NCBI RefSeq assembly: GCF_000280925.3
Contig: NZ_CP012109.1
Coordinates: 2,934,501 to 2,998,500, forward strand
Direction: 5' to 3'
Length of the DNA: 64,000 bases
Origin: Myxococcus hansupus
GTDB lineage: Bacteria; Myxococcota; Myxococcia; Myxococcales; Myxococcaceae
Shown here: positions 40,938 to 50,940 of the stretch, one piece after another
How the letters are laid out: each line of letters opens with the position of its first letter
Position numbering within the stretch: the stretch's first letter is position 1
The notes under the pieces: generated by a model
Seen by the model: only the letters and a program-made list of their open reading frames with translations
Databases searched by the model: none
Told to the model about the DNA's origin: nothing
Position numbers and translations under genes: made by a program

Positions 40938-42839
40938 TTGCTGCTGCTGTGTGCCCCGGCCTGGGCGGACACGCTCGAGATTCTCGGGCCGTCGTCCGCC
41001 GTGGCGCCGGATGGCTTCCCCGTGGCAGTGGTCCGCAGGGATGCAGCGGGGCGCCCCATCCCGATGAGCCCGCCCACGCTGTCCGTCGAAGGCGCGGAAG
41101 CGCGGGGTGGTGAGGCCCAGCCGCCGCTGCACACGTTCGTGGTGGTGCCTCGGCCGGGCGCGCGCGAGGTGGCGGTGCAGGCGCGCGTGGACGGGCTGGA
41201 GGCCCACGCGCGCTACATCCTGGGCCCGCAGGCGGCCGACGTCCGGTTGTCGCTGGAGCCTCCCGCGCCCGTGAAGGGGAAGGACAAGGAGGCCCAGCTC
41301 ACGGTGCGCATGGTCCGGCCGGATGGCACCGCGGATGACAGCGGCGCGCCGCCGGTGGTGCGCGTGAGCGTGGGGCGCGTGGAGGGGTTGGAGCGCACCG
41401 GACCGGGCACGTATCGCGCGCGGTATGTCCTGCCGGACACGCGTTATCCCGAAGTGGCCATCCTGGTGGCGTTCTCCGCGTGGCCCAGCCCGCAGTCGAT
41501 TCATGGCGCGTACGGCCGGGTGCTCGTGCCGCTGGCCGCGGCGGTGAACCTGCCGGGCACGACGGAGCCGGACGCGGAGATTGCCATCGACATCGCGGGG
41601 CAGACGTTTGGCCCGGTGGTCGCGGGACACGACGGCCGCTTCCGCGTGCCCATCATCGTGCCCCCCGGGCATCGCATCGGGCAGGGCCGGGTGGTGGACA
41701 AGGTCGGCAACGTGCGGCGGATGCCCATCGACCTGCGGCTGCCTCCCACGGATGGCCTGGCGTGTGTGCTCCAGCCGCAGCGGCTGCCCGCGGATGGCGT
41801 GTCCCAGGCCCGGCTCGTCTGCGCGACGAGCGATGCGATGGGCGCGCCCGTGGAGGACGCGCGCGTCACCGCGCAGGCGCGCCACGGCACGTTGCGTGGC
41901 CCCACGCGCGCGCCGGGCGGGTTGCTGGAGTGGCGCTACACCGCGCCGCGCACGCTGACGGCCGAGGAGCGCATCGAGGCCGCGTGGCCCCAGCGCGGGC
42001 CCGGCTCGCGCGAGTCCCCGGCGCTGGAGCTGGTGCAGGGACCGGCGGTGGAGAGCCTCGTGAGCGTGGAGGAGTCGCTGGTCCACCGTGGCGCGCGCAC
42101 GCATGTGACGGTGTCGGCGCGTGATGCGTTCGAGCGTCCGCGTCCGGGTTCGACGGTGGAGTTGAACGCGCCCGTTGGCGAGTTCTCGGCGCCGGTGGAA
42201 GCGCCGCCGGGGACCTTCACCAGCACGTGGTCGATTCCCGCGGAGGGCGACGCGGGCGAAGTGGAGCTACGAGCCCGGGCCTGGGGGCCTTCGGGGAGCG
42301 AGCCCGCGCGCCTTCGCGTGTGGCTGGCGGAGGGCTCGCTGTACGCGGGCGTCTCGGACCTGGCGGGGCTGCCGGTGCCCGCGCAGGCGCTGCGCGTGGA
42401 TGGCCATGAGGTGGTGACGGGCGTCGACGGAACGGTGCGGCTGGGCCCCGCGCTTCCGGGCAAGGTGGAGCTCGCGCATGCGGTGTGGACGGGGCTGACG
42501 CGGACGGTGCATGTGCTGGGCGCGGACGGGCCTGTCTTCCCGATGGAGCGTCCCCTGGTGCCTTCCTTCGTGGCGCAGCCCGTGCGGCTGGCGCCCGCGG
42601 TGCCGGTGAACGTGCGGATGCAGGTGGCCGGTCCTCGCGTGACGTACTGGGTGGAGGACGCGAGCGGGCAGGTGCTTTCGGGACGGAACGTGTTCGTCTC
42701 GCTGTCCACGGGCGCGAGGACGGACGAGGTGACGCAGGAGGGCCGCACGTCGTTCACCGTGCGCGCCGCCGGGCCGGTGAGTGTCTCCGTCGCGGACGTG
42801 GCCACGGGCGTGACGGCGCTGGCGGAGGTCCGTCCATGA
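40938..42839 (+). CDS. Exported Ig-like-domain protein
   Basis: From TTG 40938 the frame encodes 633 residues, but the true start may be CTG 40914. That start gives the better signal peptide LNRFLLFGLLLLCAPAWA; the in-frame stop at 40899 rules out anything longer, and starting at TTG leaves a signal that is too short. The mature part is a series of Ig-like beta-sandwich modules (for example DGVSQARLVCATSDAMGAPVEDARV and HVTVSARDAFERPRPGSTVEL), resembling invasin-type or bacterial Ig domains. It overlaps the next gene by 4 bp (ATGA). It is probably a periplasmic or surface partner of the downstream barrel protein. Confidence 0.75.
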   Translation: MLLLCAPAWADTLEILGPSSAVAPDGFPVAVVRRDAAGRPIPMSPPTLSVEGAEARGGEAQPPLHTFVVVPRPGAREVAVQARVDGLEAHARYILGPQAADVRLSLEPPAPVKGKDKEAQLTVRMVRPDGTADDSGAPPVVRVSVGRVEGLERTGPGTYRARYVLPDTRYPEVAILVAFSAWPSPQSIHGAYGRVLVPLAAAVNLPGTTEPDAEIAIDIAGQTFGPVVAGHDGRFRVPIIVPPGHRIGQGRVVDKVGNVRRMPIDLRLPPTDGLACVLQPQRLPADGVSQARLVCATSDAMGAPVEDARVTAQARHGTLRGPTRAPGGLLEWRYTAPRTLTAEERIEAAWPQRGPGSRESPALELVQGPAVESLVSVEESLVHRGARTHVTVSARDAFERPRPGSTVELNAPVGEFSAPVEAPPGTFTSTWSIPAEGDAGEVELRARAWGPSGSEPARLRVWLAEGSLYAGVSDLAGLPVPAQALRVDGHEVVTGVDGTVRLGPALPGKVELAHAVWTGLTRTVHVLGADGPVFPMERPLVPSFVAQPVRLAPAVPVNVRMQVAGPRVTYWVEDASGQVLSGRNVFVSLSTGARTDEVTQEGRTSFTVRAAGPVSVSVADVATGVTALAEVRP

Positions 42840-45800
42840 GGGCCGCGCTGGCGTGTCTCGCCGCCGCCCTGTGGCTCGTGCCCATGGGCGCGTGGGCCCA
42901 GGCCCTGTCGCTGGACACGGCCTCGCAGGCGTCCACCATCGCGGGCCGCGTGTGCCAGGACCTCGATGGCGACGGGCTGTGTGGCGTGGACGAGCCGGGC
43001 CTGGCCCATGTCCGGCTGGTGCTCACCACGGGCCGGGATGTCCGCACGGACGCGCAGGGCCGCTTCCACATCACCGGCGTGGACGCGCGGGTGCCGGATG
43101 CGGTGGGCGGGCTGCACCTGCGGCCAGGGCGTCACCGGTTGAAGGTGGACACGCGCTCGTTGCCGGTCACCCACCGCGTGAGTCCCGAGGCCGCGACGCT
43201 CGAGGTGCCGTGGGGCGCCGTCGTGCTCCAGGACTTCGCCGTACGCGATGTGGCCGTGGCGGCGGCGCCCGTGCGCCTCTCCTTCACCGAGGCGCCTCCG
43301 GTGGCGGAGGTCGTGACGGGGGAGGGCGCGGTCCGCTTCCGCGTGGCGGGACAGGCGTCGGCGGGCGACCGCGTCACCGTGGCGGGCGTGGCGGCCCAGG
43401 TGGACGAGAAGGGCGCGTGGCAGGCGCAGGTGCCGCTGGTGGGCGGAGAGAACAGGCTGCCCATCACCGCGACGTCTCCGGAGGGGCAGGTTCGGTTGTT
43501 CCGTCAGCGCGTGGACGTGGTGTCGCGCGAGGGTGGGTGGCTGGTGGCACCCCGGCCGATGTTGCCTGTGGCGACGCTTCAGTTGCCTTCGGGCCGGGAT
43601 TCGCCCGCGGCCAGCGGACTCGCACGGGTGCGCGTGGAGGCGCCCGCGGGGACGCGTGTTGGCGCTCCGAGCGGGGACGTGGTGCTGGGGCCGGAAGGCC
43701 GCGTCGATGTCCCCGTGGTGCTGTCGCCGGGCCTCAACACCGTGAAGCTTCGCGTGACGTTGCCGGAGGAGGCGCCGCGCGACGAGACGCTGGAGATGAC
43801 CGCCGCGGTCCGGTCCTTCGCGGTGGGGTTGTTGGACGTGGAGGCGACGTACGCACCGGCCACCGGCGATGTGCAGCTTCGTGGACGTGGCTCCGCTCAC
43901 GCGGAGCTGCGGCTGGGCGCGGTGGACCTCGTGGGCGAGCTGGACCTGCGTGACACCGATGGGCGCACGTTGAAGGGCGCCGGCCTCCCGGATTGGCTGC
44001 GGCCGCGTGTGCCCGAGCGCTTCGACCGGGCCGCGGATCCAGACCTCGCGCCAGCGGAGTGGGGCGACGACTCGGTGTCGCTGACGCCCAACGCCACGGA
44101 GTCGCGGCTCCGGTTCGAGGCTCGGCACGCGGAGCTGGGGCGCGCGGGTCTGGGCACCTACCGCGCGCTGATTCAGGACCGCGAGGTGGGCCGCTACCAC
44201 CGGCCGCTCTTCGGTCCCTACGCGGAGCTCCAGGCGGGCCAGGAGTCGGCGCGCGTGGGCGTGAATGCATTCGGTGGAAGCCTGACGGACCCGGTGCGGC
44301 AGGTGTCCGCGGTGCCCGCGCACGAGGAGCTGCGCGCCACGGGCGGCAGCCTGTACTACCTGGGCGCGGCGTCGGTGGCGGAGGGCTCGGAGCTGGTGCG
44401 CGTGGAGCTGCGCGACGGCGTCACCGGCCTGCCCCTGGGCGAGCGGCACCTCATTCGCGGCGTCGACTACGACATCGACTACTTCGCCGGACGCATCCTG
44501 CTCGCGCGGCCGTTGTCCTTCCTCGCGGGCGACGCCTGGTTGCGGACCGGCTCTCCCACGGAGACGCCGGAGCCGGTGCTGGTGGTGGACTACGCGGCGC
44601 TGCGGCTCGCGGACGGTGGCGATTCGGTCGGCGGTGAAGTGTGGGCCGAGTGGCGCGGTGCGCGGCTGGGCGTGGGCGCGGTGCGCGAGGGCCGGGAAGG
44701 GCGCCCGTATACGCTGTACACGGGACGCGCGAGCACGGCGCTGGGCGCCTGGCGCGTCGCGGCCGAAGTGGCGTCCAGCCGAGGCACGGCCGTGGACGCG
44801 TCCTTCTTCGGCGTGTCCGATGACGGTGGCCTCAGCTTCCTCCGGCCCCGGCCGGACGCGGGCACGGGCGCCGAAGCCGTGAGCCTCCAGCTTCACGGAC
44901 CGGGGCTCTCGGGCGAGGGGACGGTGGACGCGGCATTCCGGCTGCGCGGGCGCGGCTTCTCCGACGGCTCGCACACCGACGTCGCGATGTTCCGGCAGTC
45001 GTCGCTCCGGATGAAGCAGCCCTTCGGACGGCTGCGGCTGACGCTGCTGGCGGATGAGCGGCGCTCGGCCGACCCGCGTGAGCCCTTCGTGGACTCGCCG
45101 TTCTCCGCGCAGGTGCTCGGGGCGGGCGTGGGCTGGGAGGAGTCGCGGTGGGGCGTGGGCCTGGAGGTCCGTGATGCCCGTCTGCGCGCCGCCCAGGTCG
45201 CGGGCGTGGGCCCGGCGTTGTCCGGTGGCCGAACCTCCGCGGGCGTGAGTGGCTCGCTGCGGGTCTGGGACCGTTTGCGCCTGCGCGCGGCGCACCGGCA
45301 AGCGCTGGCGCTCCACGGCGAGGGCCCGGGGCGCTTCGATGACACCTTCACCTCCGTGGGCGTGGACGTGGAAGTGGACCGCGACACACGGGCGGGTGTG
45401 TCCGGCGGCTGGGGACCGGAGCTGGGACCGCGTGCCTGGGCCAACCTCGAGTCGAGGCGGGGCCAGGACGTGTTCTATGGCGGATACTCCGTGGATGTGG
45501 ACGGGCCCGACTACGGCGCGGGCCGCACGGTGACGGGCGCGCGCACGGAGCTTCCGGCGAGTGGCACGGCGCTCTTCGTGGAGGACGTGGGTTCCCATGA
45601 CGCCACGGCCGTCCGGCTGGCGCGCGCGGTGGGTTTCCAGCAGCAGCTCACGGGCGGCTTCAGCGTGGGTGCCCGGTACGAGCGGGGCGTGCGCAGCCTG
45701 CTGGACGTGGACAGTCCCCTGGAGCGTGAAGCGGGCGGTGTGTTCGGTCAGCTCGTCTTGCCGCGCCTTCGTGTGGACGGCCGGGTGGAGCTGCGCCGGG

Positions 45801-46432
45801 AAGAGGGCACGTTGGAGCGAGGCTCCTCCGCCCCCGTGGACCGGCTCCAGGCGGTGGTGGCGCTGGCGGCGCAGGCGCAGTTGCTGGAGGACGTGACGGC
45901 CTCCGGGCGGCTGGACTTCGCGCGCACCGTCAACTCGGACGTGCTGGAGACGCGGTTGGTGGAAGGCTATGCCGCCCTGGCCTGGCGGCCTGGACCCTGG
46001 CTGGTGGTGGCGCGCTACGGCATCACCCGCGAGCTGCTGCCGGGGCTCCGGTCCGCGTTCGGTGACAGGGCCTTGCAGACCTTCTCCCTGCTGCCAGCCG
46101 TCCGCCTGGGAGACCGGCTCTCCGTGGCGGCGGGGCTGCATGCGGGCCGCTCCAGCGTGGAGGACGCCTCACGGTGGGTGTGGACGGGCACGCTTCGCCC
46201 CGCGGTGCGTGTGGTGGGCGGGTTGGAGGTAGGTGCCGAGCTGGCCCGTCGGACCGCGTCTCCTGAAGGGGAGCGGCTGACGGCGGTGCGTGCGGAAGTC
46301 GCCTATCGGGTGGACGAGCGGCTGCGATTGGCCACCGGGTACACACTTCTGGGGTTCAGCGGTTTGGGGCTGGAGCCCGGCTCGTCAGACAATCAGGACC
46401 GGCTCTACCTTCGAGCCGAAGTGGCCTATTAG
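42836..46432 (+). CDS. Large outer-membrane beta-barrel protein with N-terminal SdrD-B-like domain
   Basis: The 1198-residue product starts with a signal peptide (MRAALACLAAALWLVPMGAWA). A short domain follows, AGRVCQDLDGDGLCGVDEPGLAHVRLVLTTG, the pattern of Ca-binding SdrD B-like or CarboxypepD-regulatory modules, then Ig-like strands. The C-terminal 600 residues contain many alternating strands and end EVAY, typical of a large barrel. Such architecture occurs in myxobacterial and other proteobacterial exporters or adhesins of the conserved-repeat/SpaA type. Translationally coupled to the preceding Ig-like gene, it probably forms a surface complex with it. No TonB box was recognised. Function is unknown. 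Confidence 0.78.
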   Translation: MRAALACLAAALWLVPMGAWAQALSLDTASQASTIAGRVCQDLDGDGLCGVDEPGLAHVRLVLTTGRDVRTDAQGRFHITGVDARVPDAVGGLHLRPGRHRLKVDTRSLPVTHRVSPEAATLEVPWGAVVLQDFAVRDVAVAAAPVRLSFTEAPPVAEVVTGEGAVRFRVAGQASAGDRVTVAGVAAQVDEKGAWQAQVPLVGGENRLPITATSPEGQVRLFRQRVDVVSREGGWLVAPRPMLPVATLQLPSGRDSPAASGLARVRVEAPAGTRVGAPSGDVVLGPEGRVDVPVVLSPGLNTVKLRVTLPEEAPRDETLEMTAAVRSFAVGLLDVEATYAPATGDVQLRGRGSAHAELRLGAVDLVGELDLRDTDGRTLKGAGLPDWLRPRVPERFDRAADPDLAPAEWGDDSVSLTPNATESRLRFEARHAELGRAGLGTYRALIQDREVGRYHRPLFGPYAELQAGQESARVGVNAFGGSLTDPVRQVSAVPAHEELRATGGSLYYLGAASVAEGSELVRVELRDGVTGLPLGERHLIRGVDYDIDYFAGRILLARPLSFLAGDAWLRTGSPTETPEPVLVVDYAALRLADGGDSVGGEVWAEWRGARLGVGAVREGREGRPYTLYTGRASTALGAWRVAAEVASSRGTAVDASFFGVSDDGGLSFLRPRPDAGTGAEAVSLQLHGPGLSGEGTVDAAFRLRGRGFSDGSHTDVAMFRQSSLRMKQPFGRLRLTLLADERRSADPREPFVDSPFSAQVLGAGVGWEESRWGVGLEVRDARLRAAQVAGVGPALSGGRTSAGVSGSLRVWDRLRLRAAHRQALALHGEGPGRFDDTFTSVGVDVEVDRDTRAGVSGGWGPELGPRAWANLESRRGQDVFYGGYSVDVDGPDYGAGRTVTGARTELPASGTALFVEDVGSHDATAVRLARAVGFQQQLTGGFSVGARYERGVRSLLDVDSPLEREAGGVFGQLVLPRLRVDGRVELRREEGTLERGSSAPVDRLQAVVALAAQAQLLEDVTASGRLDFARTVNSDVLETRLVEGYAALAWRPGPWLVVARYGITRELLPGLRSAFGDRALQTFSLLPAVRLGDRLSVAAGLHAGRSSVEDASRWVWTGTLRPAVRVVGGLEVGAELARRTASPEGERLTAVRAEVAYRVDERLRLATGYTLLGFSGLGLEPGSSDNQDRLYLRAEVAY

Positions 46433-46441
46433 GAGCGAGTC

Positions 46442-49400
46442 GTGCGTCCCCACCTCGTCATCAGCCTCTGCTTGGGTGTGGCCACCGCGGCCCACGCGGA
46501 ATGGGACGTCACGGAGGTGCCGGGCATCGCCCGGTCGGTGGACGTCTTCGCCCCGGGTGTCTACGCGGTCTCGACGACGAATCAAACCGAGCTGCACCGG
46601 GGCTCGGGGACGCAGTCCCTCCTCTTCCTGCACTCGGACGTCTTCGGCACGTTCCTGTCTCCCGCGGGGTGCTTCGCCGTCGTCGTGCGCTCGGGCGACA
46701 TCATCAGCCACGAGAACTGCCGCGCGGCAGGCAACATCATCCCGCCAGACCCGGTGAGCACGGTGGTGGGCGTCCGGCGGATGAAGCACACGCCGTCGGG
46801 CACGGGCTACGCGGCGGTGGCGCTCTCCGATGGTGGGTTGACGCTGCTCACCGCGTCTCAGGGCGTGGTGATGGGCCCCACGCCGTGGACGCCCCTGGCC
46901 ATCGACGCGGGGTTGATGTCTCCGACCGATGTCCTGAGCGTGGTGGAGACGCAGGATGGCGCGCCGCACGCGCTCTTCAGCGTCACGGGGCACTCGCGCA
47001 CGGAGCTCCTCTGGTACACGCGGGACCAGCGTCAGGCGCAGATGGTCGTGCCGCCGTTGCTGACGACGCTGTCACCGCGGACGGTGGACCTCTTCGCGGG
47101 GGATGGGCCGTACCCCATCGCTTTGTTCGGCAATGACGACGGGCTCTTCCGGGGCGCGCTCGACCCGAGCGGGACGATGTTCGAACCCGTGATGCTCCCG
47201 GACGGGCAGCCCGTCCGCATCACCTCGGTGGACGTGAACACCGGGAATGGGAGCGTCCGGGGCGAGGGCTTCGGGCTCGCCGTGGGACAAGGCGCGAATG
47301 GCGAGCCGGTGGTGCTGGGCGCCGTGCCTGGCTCCAGCGCGGAGCGAGCGGGCCTCCAGTGGCGAGTCCATCCCGCGTTCGACGGCTCGGCGCTCCCGGG
47401 CTCGCCCGTGGCGGCCCCGCTGGAAGTGTCCTGCGTGGATTCGTCCTACTGCGTGTTCATCCTGGACCAGCCGGGCTTCAACGTCGTGTCGTACTCCAAC
47501 GTGAACGCGCCGGTGCTCGACGTGGGGAACACGCCCATCCTCGTCGAGGAGACCGGGACCGCGACGGCTCGATTCACTGCGACGGACGCCGACTTCGATG
47601 CGGTGCGCGTCTCGGTGGATGACAGCGCCTCCGCGGGGCTGCTCGCCGTCAACACGGTCGAGCGTCCCGATGAACTCGACGTGACGCTGATTCCGCAGCG
47701 GCCCGTCTGCCGGGACGAAGACGGCCAGTTGCACGTGTTCGCGTCGGATGGACTGGCGGCGCACGACAGGGAGGCCGTCGTCTCGTTTCGCGTGCTGAAT
47801 GTGCAGGGCCCCCAGCGGCCGAGCGTGACGCCTCAGCGCGCTTCGACGATTGCGTCGGGCGCCCCGCAGGTGTTCACCGCGCAGCCCGTGGTCGAGGAAT
47901 GCCCGTCGGTGACCTACACGTGGGAGCCCGTGGCGGGACAGTCGGGTGCTCCCCTTCTCACGCACTCGGGCGGCGCGCAGGCCAGCTTCACCCCGCCAGA
48001 GGTGCTGTGTCAGGCCTCGGGGGTCAGCTATTCGTACGAGCTTCGAGGCCTGGACGAGGGAGGGCTGCCCTCCAGTGCGCCGACGCTCTTCACCGTGGAC
48101 GTCGCTCCGTGGGGCCGGCCGCTGGCGCCTTTCGGAGCAGGGGCGGTGCGCCGCCTGATGTCCGGTCCAGGCGCGAGCGTGGAGCTGGCCCCCGATACGT
48201 TGCACACCTGCTCCGGCACGCCAGGGCTGCCGGCCATCGAGACCGAGTGGTCGCTGTCGGAGCCGGGCTCGGGCTTGCCTTCGGGAATCACCGTGAGGAC
48301 CGCGGACGGCGCGCCGGTGACGCTGGACGCGCCCGTGTCCAGCGAGCGCCTGCGCGTGGAGGCGGCGGACTGCAGCCTCGCGACGCTGTCGTTCGCCGCG
48401 AAGAACCGCATCCCCGTCACCGGGGGCGGCGTGCAGGACGGCCCCGAGGCCCAGGTGCGCGTGGTGGTGGAGCCGTCGCTGGAGGATGTGAGTTCGGGCA
48501 CGCTGGAGCTGGGGGTGACGCCCTCGGGAGACGGGCAGGTGGACGTCTTCCTGGACACGTCGCTCAACTGCGTGGAGGCCCGGGCATTGAAGGCGCGGGT
48601 ATTCGTGGAGACGCAGAGCGGTGAGGCGTTGGCCACGGACGTGGTTCCGGTGCCCGGGACGTGGCGTCCTCAGTTGCCGCGCTCCTGCACCGCGGAGTCC
48701 TACCGCATCCGTGGCGAGCTCTTCGACGACAGCAGCGGCACCGTGCAGGAAGGTGGCCGTGCTGAAACGGAGCTGTCCAACCAGCCGCTGCCCGCGGAGC
48801 TGGGGGCGCTCGAAGCCGGCGCACTGGTGGCGCGATGCGGCTCCGGAGCGAGCACCACGCTGACGCAGACGATTCCCGCGAACGCTTGCGGCGACGTGGC
48901 CGTCTCCTGGTCTCAGGTGGGCGGGCCCGCGCTGGTGGAAGCGTCCCTGTCCGGGCGGACCGTCACGGTGAGCACGCGTGACACGGCGCTGGAGGAACTG
49001 GTGGGCCAGTCCATCACCCTGCGCGTCCTCGCGGATGCGGGTGGGGGCAACTCGGCCGCGACCGACCATGTGGTGCCCATCACCGCCGAGCGCTTCGTGG
49101 ACGTGCGGCACACGACGGAGGCGCCCTCCGCGTCGGAGAAGGGGCTGGTGGGCGTGTTGGTGGAGCTGCGCAATACGTCCGAGTGCGAAGTGGGCACGCT
49201 GCGCTACGTGGAGCATGTGGACGGGCTGGAGTGGGTGCCCGGCAGTGTGAAGCTGGACGGCGTCGACGTGGAGACCCAGGCGGTGGAGGGCGGCTTCGCG
49301 GTGGTCGACGTGCGGTTGCCCGCGCGAGGGACGCGCACGCTGTCCTACGTGGGCCGCGTGCCGCTGCTGGCCACGCCGAAGCTGGGCGGCGAGATGTCCC

Positions 49401-49534
49401 TCAACGGCGTGCCGGTGTCGGGGGAGGCCTCGGTGCCTCCGCCGGCGCAGAGCTGCGGCTGCTCGGGCGGCGGCTCCGGGGTGGCGCTGTTCGGACTGCT
49501 GGCGCTGACGCGGGTGCTGCGCCGCCGGAAGTAG
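46442..49534 (+). CDS. Large exported MYXO-CTERM protein with beta-rich repeats
   Basis: The 1030-residue protein begins with GTG 46442, 9 bp after the previous stop, and a signal peptide MRPHLVISLCLGVATAAHA. The body has propeller-like and Ig-like segments, followed in its last 130 residues by a DUF11-like module (VLVELRNTSECEVGTLRYVEHV, ARGTRTLSYVGRVPLL). The C-terminus QSCGCSGGGSGVALFGLL and a closing RRRK is a canonical MYXO-CTERM tail: Cys-rich, glycine, hydrophobic helix, Arg cluster. It should be cleaved by myxosortase and anchored on the surface. It is the last gene of the four-gene rightward run behind the riboswitch. Confidence 0.87.
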   Translation: MRPHLVISLCLGVATAAHAEWDVTEVPGIARSVDVFAPGVYAVSTTNQTELHRGSGTQSLLFLHSDVFGTFLSPAGCFAVVVRSGDIISHENCRAAGNIIPPDPVSTVVGVRRMKHTPSGTGYAAVALSDGGLTLLTASQGVVMGPTPWTPLAIDAGLMSPTDVLSVVETQDGAPHALFSVTGHSRTELLWYTRDQRQAQMVVPPLLTTLSPRTVDLFAGDGPYPIALFGNDDGLFRGALDPSGTMFEPVMLPDGQPVRITSVDVNTGNGSVRGEGFGLAVGQGANGEPVVLGAVPGSSAERAGLQWRVHPAFDGSALPGSPVAAPLEVSCVDSSYCVFILDQPGFNVVSYSNVNAPVLDVGNTPILVEETGTATARFTATDADFDAVRVSVDDSASAGLLAVNTVERPDELDVTLIPQRPVCRDEDGQLHVFASDGLAAHDREAVVSFRVLNVQGPQRPSVTPQRASTIASGAPQVFTAQPVVEECPSVTYTWEPVAGQSGAPLLTHSGGAQASFTPPEVLCQASGVSYSYELRGLDEGGLPSSAPTLFTVDVAPWGRPLAPFGAGAVRRLMSGPGASVELAPDTLHTCSGTPGLPAIETEWSLSEPGSGLPSGITVRTADGAPVTLDAPVSSERLRVEAADCSLATLSFAAKNRIPVTGGGVQDGPEAQVRVVVEPSLEDVSSGTLELGVTPSGDGQVDVFLDTSLNCVEARALKARVFVETQSGEALATDVVPVPGTWRPQLPRSCTAESYRIRGELFDDSSGTVQEGGRAETELSNQPLPAELGALEAGALVARCGSGASTTLTQTIPANACGDVAVSWSQVGGPALVEASLSGRTVTVSTRDTALEELVGQSITLRVLADAGGGNSAATDHVVPITAERFVDVRHTTEAPSASEKGLVGVLVELRNTSECEVGTLRYVEHVDGLEWVPGSVKLDGVDVETQAVEGGFAVVDVRLPARGTRTLSYVGRVPLLATPKLGGEMSLNGVPVSGEASVPPPAQSCGCSGGGSGVALFGLLALTRVLRRRK

Positions 49535-49539
49535 CGCGG

Positions 49540-50913
49540 CTACAGGCCGAAGCTGATGCGGTGGCGGCGGCTCGGCGTGTCGGGCCGCTCCTCCAGGATG
49601 CCGAGCAGCTCCAGCGCGCGCAGCGTGGCCAGCGTCTGGCGCTCGGACAGGTCCGTGAGCGTGAGCAGATCCTCCACTGTCTTGCTGCCATCCGCGTAGG
49701 CCAGCACCAGCGCCTGGGGGCCCTCGAGCTTCAACTCGTGCAGGCCATACGGGGCGTCGGCGGTGGGGAACAGGCGCCGCGAGCGCGGCATGTGCTGGCG
49801 CAGGGCCACCAGTGTCTCCGTCTTCGCCACGCCTTCCAGCACCAGGTCGCCGGGGAAGACGGACAGCTTCACCAGGTCCGTGCGGCGGGGCCGCATGGCG
49901 CTGAAGCCAAAGCCGCCTTCCTTCCAGGCGAAGGTGGACGCGACGATGTCCTTCACCTGCTCCTCGAGCAACTGCTTGCGCTGGGCGGCGTCAATCAGGC
50001 CCATGCGAATCATGGCCTCGCCCGTGCGCAGGCCGTGCTCCTTCGCGTAGGCGGCGACTTCCGGCAGTTGCGACTCGGGCAGCACGCCGCGGCGGGCGCA
50101 GAAGCGGCCGAAGCGCTCCGCGGCCAGATTGGACGCGGCGTACACGATGTTGCCGGATTCGAAATAGACGACCTTGAGCACCGCGCCTTGCTGGAGCTTC
50201 AGCTCCCCGTGGTGGCGCGCCTCGTAGTACGCGTTGAGCAGCCTCGGGACGGACGTCTCCTTCAGCTCGCCGCCGAGCGACCACGTGGGCAGCGCGCGCC
50301 GGGGCGGCGGGGGCTCGGAGGGCGTGGCCGTCTCGCTCCACACCTTCTCGCGCATGCCGAAGGGCAGGGGGAGGGCGTGCTCCGCGTCGGAGGGCTCCGG
50401 GAGGGGATCCGTGCTGGGGACGACTTGAAGGGGCTCGGAGGAGCCTCCGGACTCGGGGGGAAACTCTTCCAGCACGATGAGGTCCTCGGCGTCGAGCAGC
50501 TCGTCCAACAGCACGCTCTCCGCGATGGGCGGGGGAGCGCGCGGTTGGGGGGACACGCCACCGGCCTGCTCCAGGGCCTCCATGACGGTGATGAGGTCGA
50601 ACGGCTTTTCGAAGAAGGCGCGGGCCCCGTGGACCTGCACGGCTTCCTGGGCGAAGCGGTCGCCCTTGTACACGCCGCTCACCGCGAGGGCGGGGATGCC
50701 ATGGGCTCGCAGCGCGGCCAGCACCTCGCTGCCTCGGATGTCGGGGAGCAGCAGGTCCACCAGCGCGGCGTCCCACCGGGTGTTCGGACCGAGCGACTCC
50801 AACGCGGCCTCGCCGGTGGAGGCGGCCTGCGCCTCGTGGCCACGGCTTTGCGCCATGGCGACGATGAGGGAGGCCAGCTCGTGGTTGTCTTCGACGATGA
50901 GCAGTCGCGCCAT
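49540..50913 (-). CDS. Response regulator with DUF4388 domain
   Basis: The 457-residue protein has an N-terminal receiver (RLLIVEDNHELASLI; D53 in ALVDLLLPDIRG; FFEKPFD), a disordered Pro/Glu-rich linker, and a DUF4388 (PATAN-like) domain starting LPTWSLGGELKETSVPRLLNAYYEARHHGEL. A tail with winged-helix-like helices completes it (SERQTLATLRALELLGIL). DUF4388 proteins are regulators with undefined output, abundant in myxobacteria. The start ATG 50913 begins the receiver. It is convergent with the surface operon (5-bp gap) and divergent from the VOC gene (27 bp). Confidence 0.87.
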   Translation of the reverse strand: MARLLIVEDNHELASLIVAMAQSRGHEAQAASTGEAALESLGPNTRWDAALVDLLLPDIRGSEVLAALRAHGIPALAVSGVYKGDRFAQEAVQVHGARAFFEKPFDLITVMEALEQAGGVSPQPRAPPPIAESVLLDELLDAEDLIVLEEFPPESGGSSEPLQVVPSTDPLPEPSDAEHALPLPFGMREKVWSETATPSEPPPPRRALPTWSLGGELKETSVPRLLNAYYEARHHGELKLQQGAVLKVVYFESGNIVYAASNLAAERFGRFCARRGVLPESQLPEVAAYAKEHGLRTGEAMIRMGLIDAAQRKQLLEEQVKDIVASTFAWKEGGFGFSAMRPRRTDLVKLSVFPGDLVLEGVAKTETLVALRQHMPRSRRLFPTADAPYGLHELKLEGPQALVLAYADGSKTVEDLLTLTDLSERQTLATLRALELLGILEERPDTPSRRHRISFGL

Positions 50914-50940
50914 GGGCGCGCAGACCATAGCATCCGCGTC

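Noticed and set aside
41936-46141. A 1401-codon antisense frame opposite the barrel and Ig-like genes
   Set aside because: Same cause. The plus-strand frames carry signal peptides, ribosome sites and coherent domains; the antisense product is compositionally odd.
46442-49534. Cys-rich tail read as an LPXTG or GlyGly sorting signal
   Set aside because: No LPXTG motif; the Cys-Gly-Cys-Ser stretch plus hydrophobic helix and Arg cluster match the myxobacterial MYXO-CTERM tail better.
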